Shown: positions 39,215 through 46,529 of the stretch, piece after piece
Position numbering within the stretch: the first letter of the stretch is position 1
How the letters are laid out: each line of letters starts with the position of its first letter
Source of the DNA: Myxococcus stipitatus
Lineage (GTDB): Bacteria > Myxococcota > Myxococcia > Myxococcales > Myxococcaceae
Length of the DNA stretch: 64,000 nucleotides
Direction of reading: 5' to 3'
Assembly: GCF_037414475.1 (NCBI RefSeq)
Contig: NZ_CP147913.1
Location: forward strand, 8,752,501-8,816,500
Position numbers and translations under genes: made by a program
The notes under the pieces: generated by a model
Databases searched by the model: none
Told to the model about the DNA's origin: nothing
What the model saw: only the letters and a program-made list of their open reading frames with translations

Positions 39215-39253
39215 ACGCCCCTCCCTTCGCCCACAGTTCGAGACTGGGTCAGC

Positions 39254-39281
39254 TTGACACCGAAGGCCCCATGAATAAAGC
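39254..39281 (+). promoter_or_regulatory. Candidate promoter and T-rich leader of the dksA-like gene
   Basis: A perfect -35 TTGACA at 39254-39259 with a weak -10 TAAAGC at 39276-39281 (16-base spacing). Just downstream a GGGCCC, a seven-T run, then a second GGGCCC and an A-run can form a stem (TTTTTGGG with CCCAAAAA) in the leader before the GTG start. The -10 match is poor, so this is a candidate only. Confidence 0.35.
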
Positions 39282-39341
39282 TTTCGGGCCCTTTTTTTGG
39301 GGGACAGGGCCCAAAAACCCTCGCGTACTGGAGCGAAGGCT

Positions 39342-39704
39342 GTGAACCAGAAAGATCTCAAGCGTTACAAGAAGATGCTCGAGGACAGCAAGACGAGCCT
39401 GCTCGAGAGCGCCAAGAAGACCCTGGTGGAGGAGTCGAGTTTCGACACGGATGACCTCCCCGACGAGATTGACCTGGCATCTTCCGAATATGCGCAGTCG
39501 ATGGTGTTCCGGCTCCGGGACCGGGAGAAGTTCCTGCTGCAGAAGATTGATCGGGCGTTGGGGCGTATCGAGGACGGGACGTTCGGTATCTGCGAGCGTT
39601 GCGAGGAGGACATCTCCCCCAAGCGGTTGGAGGCGCGTCCGGTGACGACGCTCTGCATCCGCTGCAAGGAGGAGCAGGAGAAGAAGGAGAAGTCCTACGG
39701 CTGA
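39342..39704 (+). CDS. DksA/TraR-family RNA polymerase-binding protein
   Basis: 120 residues from a GTG at 39342 with GGAG upstream. An N-terminal coiled coil has an acidic tip ('SSFDTDDLPDEIDLASSEY'), followed by the C-terminal zinc finger 'CERC...CIRC' with intervening 'EDISPKRLEARPVT'. Such proteins enter the RNA polymerase secondary channel and, with ppGpp, tune rRNA and amino-acid promoters. Deltaproteobacteria-type genomes often have several copies. A RelA/SpoT gene lies 4 kb downstream. Confidence 0.88.
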   Translation: MNQKDLKRYKKMLEDSKTSLLESAKKTLVEESSFDTDDLPDEIDLASSEYAQSMVFRLRDREKFLLQKIDRALGRIEDGTFGICERCEEDISPKRLEARPVTTLCIRCKEEQEKKEKSYG

Positions 39705-39777
39705 TCGCCGTGGGGGCCCGGCGCCGCGCGGGAGTTTCCGTGCGGCCCGGGGGAGGCCGGGTGGAGAGGGCGCTGCC

Positions 39778-40545
39778 TCAAGCCAGGGGCGCCTGAATCT
39801 CCACCCGGAGCAGTTGGCGGCCGATGAGGTAGTGGTCGCCGTTGTCCACGAACGTGGGTCCCGCCAGCCGGATGAAGGTGCCGTTGGACGACCCCACGTC
39901 CCGCACCGTCAGCCGGTCCTGACGGACCTGTAGCACCGCGTGGCGGCCGGAGACGAAGCCGTCGGTGGGGAAGGTGAGGTCGCCCTGCTCGCGTCCCAGC
40001 AGGTTGTCGCCCTCGCGCAGCGGATAGGCCGCGCCCCGAAGTCCTCCCTCCAGAAGCTGGATGAGCCTCAGGCGGTAGCCGGGATCCGGTGAGCCCCAGA
40101 CCTGGGTGCCTCCAGGGCCCTGGGTGGCGGTGGGGATGGGCTCCAGCACCAGGCGCTGCCGGCCCAGGCGCAGCTCGCCCCCGGGGGGCAGCTCCCGCTC
40201 CTGGCGCAGGCGGACGAAGACGCCGTTGGCGCCGCCCACGTCCTCCACGGCCAGCCGCGAGCCGGAGAAGAAGAAGCGCATCTGGATGGGCATGATGAAG
40301 GGGTCATCCGGGAGCGCGATCTCCCCCTGCTGGCCGCAGGTGAGGGTGTCGCGCTGCATGCGGACGACGGACTCGGGCCCTCCGTCCGCCCGCACGACGC
40401 GGATGGAGACCTGGGGGCGCGAGGACAGGCTGGCCACGGCCATGACCATGGTCCCGGAGCGCAGCGGCGAGCCGCAGGCTCGGCAGACGGTGGCATCCCG
40501 GGGGTTCTCGGTGTCGCAGCGGGGGCAGTATTCCATCGCTTCCAT
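39778..40545 (-). CDS. Zinc-ribbon protein with two FHA domains
   Basis: 255 residues from the ATG at 40545 (ATG at 40536 also possible). The N-terminus is a zinc ribbon, 'CPRCDTE..RDATVCRACGSPL' (CxxC...CxxC). A first FHA-like domain (about 45-135) is degenerate, with 'VEDVGGANGVFV'. The second (about 160-250) is well kept: 'LLGREQGDLTF', 'FVSGRHAVL', 'DVGSSNGTFI', so it can probably bind phosphothreonine. It is divergent from a zinc-ribbon Ser/Thr kinase, a likely source of phosphorylated partners. Confidence 0.85.
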   Translation of the reverse strand: MEAMEYCPRCDTENPRDATVCRACGSPLRSGTMVMAVASLSSRPQVSIRVVRADGGPESVVRMQRDTLTCGQQGEIALPDDPFIMPIQMRFFFSGSRLAVEDVGGANGVFVRLRQERELPPGGELRLGRQRLVLEPIPTATQGPGGTQVWGSPDPGYRLRLIQLLEGGLRGAAYPLREGDNLLGREQGDLTFPTDGFVSGRHAVLQVRQDRLTVRDVGSSNGTFIRLAGPTFVDNGDHYLIGRQLLRVEIQAPLA

Positions 40546-40658
40546 GTGGGCTTCGCGTTTCTACCAGGGGCGGGCCTGGCTTGCTCGTCTTGCGCGCGGC
40601 TTGCTCACCACCCGAGCGACGTGGTGAACTTCCGGCCCCACCCTTCGGGGACGTTGAC

Positions 40659-42365
40659 TTGCACTGCCCCTCCTGCGGCGCTGACGCCCAAGAATCCTCT
40701 CGTTTCTGCCCGGCATGCGGCGCGACCCTCGTGCGCACGCCGGATGCTGACGACTACGTCGGCATGACGATTGCCCAGAAATACCGGGTCGAGGCCCTCA
40801 TTGGCGAGGGCGGCATGGGCAAGGTGTTCCGGGCCCGGCAGATTTCGCTCGACAAGGTCGTGGTGCTGAAGGTGCTGCGGCACACGCTCTTGTCGGATGA
40901 GCGCACCGTGGCGCGCTTCCAGCGAGAGGCCAAGGCCGCCAGCCGCCTCAACCACCGCAACTCCATCAGCGTGCTGGACTTCGGTCAGGCCGAGGACGGC
41001 GCGCTCTTCATCGCCATGGAGTACGTGGCGGGGCAGGACCTGCACCAGATTCTCAGCCGCGAGTGGCCCCTGGGCGAGGGGCGCGTGGTGCGCATCGTGA
41101 GCCAGGTGCTCGGCGCGCTCTCGGATGCGCACGGCGCGGGCGTCATCCACCGGGACCTCAAGCCCGAGAACATCATGGTGGAGCAGCGCCGCAACGAGCC
41201 CGACTTCGTCAAGGTGCTCGACTTCGGCATCGCGAAGATCACCGACTCCACGGACGATGGACCGGCGCTCACCCGCGCGGGCTTCGTCTGCGGCACGCCC
41301 GAGTACATGTCCCCGGAGCAGGCCCGGGGCGCGACGCTGGACCACCGCTCGGACCTGTACGCGGTGGGCGTCATCCTCTACCAGCTCATGACGGGCCTTC
41401 TGCCGTTCGAGTCGGACTCGGCGGTGGGCTTCGCCACCAAGCACCTCACCGAGGAGCCTCCGCCGCCCACTCGGCGCCGGCCCGAGGCGCGCATCTCTCC
41501 CGCGATGGAGCGGCTCATCCTCCGCTCGCTCTCGAAGAGCCCGGATGACCGCCCCGCCAACGCGGAGGCGTTCCGCGCGGAGTTGATGGCGGTGGACAAG
41601 GAGCGCCGCCGCTCGGCGGAGGCGGCCCCTCGCCGTCAGCAGGGGCCAGGGGTGCTCGCGCCGCTGCCGCGGAAGTCCACGGCGCGCAATGACGACAATC
41701 GGGACTCGGCCACGGCTCCGAACTGGGGCGGTGAAGTGACGATGGAGGCGACCGTGCGCGCGCTTCCGGACGTGCTCGCGCCGCTGCCCACGAACGCCGA
41801 CGTCATCTCCGCGACGCGCGAGAAGACGGACTCCATCGTTCCGACGCAGCCTGGCGTGGGGAGTGGGGGACTGGCGCTCTTCTTCAAGTCGCTCACGGTG
41901 GTGCTGTTGATTGCCGGAGCGGCCATCTCCGCGGTGACCTACTTCGACCTCTGGTCGGGGAAGGGCGACGTGGTGACGCCCTTCAATCCGGTGCCGCGCA
42001 ATGCGCCCGTGCCCGGGCGGGTGGGGACCCCGGCGACGGGGGATTCCGAGCAGCCGCTCTATGAGCAGTTGATTCCCGCCACCCGGCGCAACCTCGAGGA
42101 GTCACGCAAGCACGCGCAGGCGGGAGACGACGCGCTGGAGCGCAATGATATCCCCCTGGCCACGTCCAAGTACCGGGAGGCGTTCCAGTGGAACCCGGAC
42201 CCGGAGCTCGCGCTGAAGCTCGGTGAACTCTACTGGTACCGGGGGGCTCATGATGAGGCCCGCGGCTGGTGGTCGCGGCACCTGCGCGATGTGGCGGACT
42301 CCAAGGCGCGAGCGCACATCGAGCGCCTCATGGGCGGCCCGGTGACGCGTTCACCCGCTCCGTAG
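40659..42365 (+). CDS. Zinc-ribbon Ser/Thr protein kinase, membrane-spanning
   Basis: 568 residues from a TTG at 40659, just before the zinc ribbon 'CPSCGAD...RFCPACG'; upstream in-frame codons carry no conserved sequence. The kinase domain (about 43-310) is complete: 'GEGGMGKVF', Lys in 'VVLKVLR', 'HRDLKPENIM', 'DFGIAK', 'GTPEYMSPEQ'. One membrane segment lies near 403-425, followed by a C-terminal ~130-residue part with a TPR-like repeat. The ribbon is on the cytoplasmic side with the kinase. Myxobacteria carry many such Pkn kinases; this one is flanked by FHA proteins that share the zinc ribbon. Confidence 0.9.
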   Translation: MHCPSCGADAQESSRFCPACGATLVRTPDADDYVGMTIAQKYRVEALIGEGGMGKVFRARQISLDKVVVLKVLRHTLLSDERTVARFQREAKAASRLNHRNSISVLDFGQAEDGALFIAMEYVAGQDLHQILSREWPLGEGRVVRIVSQVLGALSDAHGAGVIHRDLKPENIMVEQRRNEPDFVKVLDFGIAKITDSTDDGPALTRAGFVCGTPEYMSPEQARGATLDHRSDLYAVGVILYQLMTGLLPFESDSAVGFATKHLTEEPPPPTRRRPEARISPAMERLILRSLSKSPDDRPANAEAFRAELMAVDKERRRSAEAAPRRQQGPGVLAPLPRKSTARNDDNRDSATAPNWGGEVTMEATVRALPDVLAPLPTNADVISATREKTDSIVPTQPGVGSGGLALFFKSLTVVLLIAGAAISAVTYFDLWSGKGDVVTPFNPVPRNAPVPGRVGTPATGDSEQPLYEQLIPATRRNLEESRKHAQAGDDALERNDIPLATSKYREAFQWNPDPELALKLGELYWYRGAHDEARGWWSRHLRDVADSKARAHIERLMGGPVTRSPAP

Positions 42366-42369
42366 TGAG

Positions 42370-42423
42370 CGCCACGCGTCCACGTCGCGTGGCGAACCGC
42401 TGCCGGCTCGAGTGAGCGGCAGC
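42370..42423. terminator. Two tandem hairpins between convergent kinase and FHA genes
   Basis: The first is a perfect 9-base stem (CGCCACGCG with CGCGTGGCG, 7-base loop) right after the kinase stop. The second is a 7-base stem (GCTGCCG with CGGCAGC) at 42399-42423. They fill the gap between convergent genes and probably end transcripts from both sides; neither has a T-run. Confidence 0.5.
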
Positions 42424-42441
42424 CGTCCATCCGCCAAACTT

Positions 42442-43608
42442 TCAGCCCAGCGTCTCCACCTGCACCACGTGCTGCCCCAGCCGGACCCGGTCTCCGGGCC
42501 GCAGCGGGCGCTCTTCTCCCGTCGGGATTCGCACGTAGGTGCCCAGCCCTCCGGACAAGTCCCTCAACAGGGCGCCAGTGGGGGTAGGGGACAGCTCGCA
42601 GTGACGGCCCGCGAGGCCCTCGTCACCGGGGAAGCTCAGGTCGCAGTGTGCCTGACCCAGCGTGAGCAGGGGCGCGGCCGTGACGACCGCGCGGCCGCCG
42701 CGGCCACCGACGATGACCTCCTCGACGCCGTACACCGCCTGGCCGAGGGGCACGGGCGCGCCGTACACGTTGGGCCTCCCGGCCACGGGCGAGGGGGACT
42801 CCAACCTGCCCGTGAAACGGAACAGCCGCTGGCCCGCGCTGAAGTGCGTGCGCGCGGTGATGGCCTCGGTGCCCGCCACCGTCACGAACACGCCAGACGC
42901 GCTGTTCTCGTCACGCACGAAGAGCGCGCCGTCCTTCACGAGGAAGGTGGCGTGCAGCGGTGACACGAAGCCGTCCTCCGGAAAGAGGATGGCACCCCGC
43001 TGGCGGCCGACCACGCAGCCCGTGACGGGGAGCTTGTAGCGCTGGCCCCGGCTGGAGCCGGCGATGACCGCCAGCCCGAAACGCGACGCCGCCGGAGCCG
43101 CGCGAGGCGCCGCCGCCGGGGCCGAGGCGCCCGTGCGCGCGGGCAGGGCTCCCTCGGGCACGGGGGGCGGGGGGCGGGTGGTCGCGGGGCCCGTTGCGCC
43201 TCCCGTCGCCCGAGGCGCCAACGCAGGCGGGGCGGCGGGGGGCACCGTGGGGACCGGGGGCTTCGTCGGGGCCGGGCGCTCCACCATCAGCCCGGCGGCG
43301 GCCGTGGGAGGCGGCGTCCGGGCCGAAGGCCGCATTCCAGGCGGAATGGCGCTGGGGGGGAGCGGCGGGCTCGAGGGCTCTGGAGCCCGAGGACCCGGAA
43401 AAGACGCCACCGCCGCCGGACGACCCCCCTGGGGCGTCACGGAGGGGGGGCGCGCCGCGGCGGCTGGCTTCGCGGCGGGCCGGGCGGCCGGGGTTGGCGC
43501 CTCCGCCAGCGCCTGGCCGCAGAGTACGCAAGAGGCCGAGCGCGGCGGATTGAACCCGTCACAGTTCGGGCACACCACCGAGAGAGCGGACAACAAGAGC
43601 TGTGACAT
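42442..43608 (-). CDS. Zinc-ribbon protein with Pro/Ala-rich linker and FHA domains
   Basis: 388 residues from the ATG at 43608. It begins with a zinc ribbon ('CPNCDGFNPPRSASCVLCG'), then ~150 residues of Pro/Ala-rich linker. Two FHA-type domains follow: the first (about 190-280) with 'VVGRQRGAILFPEDGFVSPLHATFLV' and 'RDENSASGVFV', the second (about 305-385) with 'LSFPGDEGLAGRHCEL' and 'LSGGLGTYVRI'. Both differ from the FHA consensus at the SxxH or NG positions, so binding is uncertain. The layout matches the FHA protein at 39778, with the kinase between them. Confidence 0.82.
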   Translation of the reverse strand: MSQLLLSALSVVCPNCDGFNPPRSASCVLCGQALAEAPTPAARPAAKPAAAARPPSVTPQGGRPAAVASFPGPRAPEPSSPPLPPSAIPPGMRPSARTPPPTAAAGLMVERPAPTKPPVPTVPPAAPPALAPRATGGATGPATTRPPPPVPEGALPARTGASAPAAAPRAAPAASRFGLAVIAGSSRGQRYKLPVTGCVVGRQRGAILFPEDGFVSPLHATFLVKDGALFVRDENSASGVFVTVAGTEAITARTHFSAGQRLFRFTGRLESPSPVAGRPNVYGAPVPLGQAVYGVEEVIVGGRGGRAVVTAAPLLTLGQAHCDLSFPGDEGLAGRHCELSPTPTGALLRDLSGGLGTYVRIPTGEERPLRPGDRVRLGQHVVQVETLG

Positions 43609-43756
43609 GGGCGAGCGTGAATCTACGGGCGCGTAAAACGTCGGGTCAACGAAAGCGAACGCGACGGGTGGGACAAGCCCGGAAGAGAAATGTGGCTGGT
43701 ACTGTGGGGCGACGTTGCCCCCCCTCGGGCACAAAGTTACGATTGCTTTTGCTTCG

Positions 43757-45970
43757 ATGATCCGCCTGAACGACATCCTCCAACGGGTTTCCTCGTACCA
43801 CCCGGACCCGGACCTGGACATCATCAAGAAGGCCTACGTCTATTCGGCCAAGGTGCATCAGGGCCAGCTGAGGAAGTCGGGCGAGCCCTACCTCGTCCAC
43901 CCGCTTGAAGTCGCGGGCATCCTCGCGGACCTCAAATTGGACGAGGCCTCCATCGTCACGGGTCTGCTCCATGACACCATCGAGGACACCCTCGCGACGG
44001 CGGAGGAGCTCACCGAGCTCTTCGGCTCCGAGGTGGCCCAGCTCGTTGATGGTGTCACCAAGCTCTCCAAGTTCTCCGCGTCGGCCAGCCTCTCCCAGGA
44101 GGAGAAGCAGGCGGAGAACTTCCGGAAGATGATCATCGCGATGGCGCAGGACATCCGCGTCATCTTGGTGAAGCTGGCGGACCGCACGCACAACATGCGG
44201 ACGCTGGACCACATGAACGAGGAGAAGCAGGCGCGCATCGCCCAGGAGACCCTGGACATCTACGCGCCGTTGGCCAACCGGCTCGGCATCTCGTGGATCA
44301 AGACCGAGTTGGAGGACCTCAGCTTCCGCTACGTGAAGCCGCAGGAGTTCTTCGGGCTGCAGGAGAAGCTCAACAAGCGCAAGAAGGAGCGCGAGAAGTA
44401 CATTGAGGACACCTGCGACCTCATCCGCTCCAAGCTGGCCGAGCGCGGGCTGAAGGGCGAGGTGAGCGGCCGCTTCAAGCACGTCTACAGCATCTACAAG
44501 AAGATCAAGGCGCAGGGCATCGACTTCGACCAGATTCACGACATCATCGCGTTTCGCATCATCGCCCCCGCGGCGCCCGCCTGCTACGAGGCGCTGGGCC
44601 TGGTGCACGAGATGTGGAAGCCGGTGCCGGGCCGCTTCAAGGACTTCATCGCGATTCCGAAGCCCAACATGTACCAGTCACTGCACACCACGGTGATTGG
44701 TCCGCTCAGCGAGCGCGTGGAGGTGCAGATCCGCACCGCGGAGATGCACAAGATCGCCGAGGAAGGCATCGCCGCCCACTGGAAGTACAAGGAGGGCAAG
44801 GCCGTCATCTCCAAGGATGACGAGAAGTTCGCCTGGCTGCGCCAGCTCATGGAGTGGCAGCAGGACCTCAAGGACCCCAAGGAGTTCCTCGAGACGGTGA
44901 AGGTGGACCTCTTCACCGACGAGGTCTTCGTCTTCACGCCCAAGGGCGACGTGCGCTCGCTGCCCCGGGGCGCGACGCCGGTGGACTTCGCGTACGCCAT
45001 CCACTCGGACGTGGGCAACCGGTGCGTGGGCGCGAAGGTGAACGGGAAGATCGTCCCGCTGCGCTACAAGCTGAAGAACGGCGACACCGTGGAGGTGCTC
45101 ACCAGCCCTCAACAGCACCCGTCCAAGGACTGGCTCACCTTCGTCAAGACGAGCCGCGCGCAGCAGCGCATCCGCGGCTTCATCAAGCAGCAGCAGCGCG
45201 AGAAGAGCCTCCAACTGGGCCGCGAGCTCACGGACCGCGAGCTCAAGCGCTTCCAGCTCAACTTCAACCGTCTGCTCAAGAACGGCGAGGTGAAGAAGGT
45301 CGCCGAGGAGCTGGGCTTCCGCGTCGAGGACGACCTGCTGGTGGCCATCGGCTACGGCAAGGTGACGCCGCAGCAGCTCGTGCAGCGCCTTGTCCCCGAG
45401 GAGAAGCGCAACGAGGCGGAGGCGTCTCCTCGCTCCGAGTCCACGGGCGGCGGCGCCTCTTCCAGCGGCTCTTCGATGCTGCCGGGCCTGTCCCGCGTCA
45501 CGGATCTGGCCAAGCGCCTGGTGGGCCGCAGCAACCGCAGCGGCGTGCAGATTGGTGGCGTGGACGACGTGCTGGTCCGCTTCGGACGGTGTTGCAACCC
45601 CGTTCCGGGTGACCCGATTGCCGGCTTCATCACCCGGGGACGGGGCGTCACCGTGCACACCGTGGGGTGTGAGAAGGCGCTCGCCACGGACCCCGAGCGG
45701 CGGGTGGACGTCACGTGGGATGTGCGCGGGGACTTCAAGCGCCCCGTCACCCTGCGGGTGCTGACCGCCGACCGGACCGGTCTCCTAGCGGACATCTCCA
45801 ACATCTTCTCGAAGAAGGGCGTCAACATCTCCCAGGCCAACTGCAGGGCCACCGGGGATGACCGGGCGGTGAACACCTTCGAGGTCATCATCTCCGACCT
45901 CAAGCAGCTCACTGACTTGATGCGCACCATCGAGCGTCTGAGCGGCGTCTACTCCGTCGAGCGAATCTAA
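43757..45970 (+). CDS. Bifunctional (p)ppGpp synthetase/hydrolase, RelA/SpoT family
   Basis: 737 residues from the ATG at 43757. The HD hydrolase domain is intact ('LVHPLEVAGIL', 'LLHDTIEDT'), as is the synthetase domain ('YSIYKKIKAQG', 'HDIIAFRI', 'PKPNMYQSLHTTVIG'). TGS ('VFVFTPKGDVRSLPRGATPVDFAYAIHS'), helical, zinc-finger-like and C-terminal ACT domains ('VTLRVLTADRTGLLADISNIFSKKGVNISQANC') follow. An intact HD motif points to a bifunctional Rel enzyme rather than a synthetase-only RelA. It is divergent from an FHA gene and 77 bases before ridA. Confidence 0.95.
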   Translation: MIRLNDILQRVSSYHPDPDLDIIKKAYVYSAKVHQGQLRKSGEPYLVHPLEVAGILADLKLDEASIVTGLLHDTIEDTLATAEELTELFGSEVAQLVDGVTKLSKFSASASLSQEEKQAENFRKMIIAMAQDIRVILVKLADRTHNMRTLDHMNEEKQARIAQETLDIYAPLANRLGISWIKTELEDLSFRYVKPQEFFGLQEKLNKRKKEREKYIEDTCDLIRSKLAERGLKGEVSGRFKHVYSIYKKIKAQGIDFDQIHDIIAFRIIAPAAPACYEALGLVHEMWKPVPGRFKDFIAIPKPNMYQSLHTTVIGPLSERVEVQIRTAEMHKIAEEGIAAHWKYKEGKAVISKDDEKFAWLRQLMEWQQDLKDPKEFLETVKVDLFTDEVFVFTPKGDVRSLPRGATPVDFAYAIHSDVGNRCVGAKVNGKIVPLRYKLKNGDTVEVLTSPQQHPSKDWLTFVKTSRAQQRIRGFIKQQQREKSLQLGRELTDRELKRFQLNFNRLLKNGEVKKVAEELGFRVEDDLLVAIGYGKVTPQQLVQRLVPEEKRNEAEASPRSESTGGGASSSGSSMLPGLSRVTDLAKRLVGRSNRSGVQIGGVDDVLVRFGRCCNPVPGDPIAGFITRGRGVTVHTVGCEKALATDPERRVDVTWDVRGDFKRPVTLRVLTADRTGLLADISNIFSKKGVNISQANCRATGDDRAVNTFEVIISDLKQLTDLMRTIERLSGVYSVERI

Positions 45971-46047
45971 ACCTCCGCCATTCGTGGTAGAGCGCCCGAG
46001 CAATCCGGCGGCCATCTCCGGCCGCCCGACTCCTCGAGGTGCGCTCC

Positions 46048-46434
46048 ATGGCTCGAAAGACCATCCACTCGGACGAGGCCCCCAAGGCCATCGGTCCGTA
46101 TTCGCAGGCGGTTCAGGTGGACTCGGGGAAGATGACCTTCCTCTCGGGCCAGATTCCCCTGGACCCGGCCACCATGGAGATGGTGCAGGGAGACGTCGTC
46201 GCCCAGGCGGAGCGGGTGATGCTCAACCTGAAGGCCGTGCTGGCCGCCGCCGGGCTGGACTTCAGCCACGTGGTGCGCTGCACCATCTTCCTCACGGACC
46301 TGGGTGACTTCGCCAAGGTGAATGAGGTGTACGGCCGCTACTTCACCGGCGCGCCGCCGGCCCGCGCCACCGTGCAGGTGGCCGCGCTGCCCCGCGGCTC
46401 CAAGGTGGAGATTGACGCCATCGCCGTCTCCTGA
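46048..46434 (+). CDS. ridA: RidA-family enamine/imine deaminase
   Basis: 128 residues from the ATG at 46048 with GAGG nine bases upstream. Standard RidA sequence: 'AIGPYSQAVQ', 'FLSGQIPLDP', 'NLKAVLAAAGLDFSHVV', 'FLTDLGDFAKVNEVY' and the signature 'PPARATVQVAALPRGSKVEIDAIA' with the catalytic Arg. It removes reactive 2-aminoacrylate formed by PLP enzymes. Placement right after rel suggests co-transcription, and a strong terminator follows. Confidence 0.95.
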   Translation: MARKTIHSDEAPKAIGPYSQAVQVDSGKMTFLSGQIPLDPATMEMVQGDVVAQAERVMLNLKAVLAAAGLDFSHVVRCTIFLTDLGDFAKVNEVYGRYFTGAPPARATVQVAALPRGSKVEIDAIAVS

Positions 46435-46464
46435 CGCACGCAACGCTCACGCTTCAAAAGCAAG

Positions 46465-46499
46465 AGGCCGTCGGACCCGAATCGGTCCGACGGCCTTTT
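46465..46499. terminator. Strong, probably bidirectional terminator after ridA
   Basis: A perfect 13-base stem (AGGCCGTCGGACC with GGTCCGACGGCCT) and 6-base loop, followed on the + strand by TTTTG and preceded by AAAAG, so a U-run is available in both directions. It lies between the convergent ridA and triple-DsbA genes. Confidence 0.9.
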
Positions 46500-46529
46500 G
46501 TGCTTCAGGGGCCCGAAGGGGCGGGGCGG

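Noticed and set aside
40581..40658. Longer N-terminus for the zinc-ribbon kinase
   Set aside because: The added codons show no conserved sequence; the zinc ribbon begins at the TTG at 40659.
43690..43756. Sigma-54 promoter before relA
   Set aside because: A TGGC and a GGGC are present, but the -12 TTGC element and the spacing do not fit.
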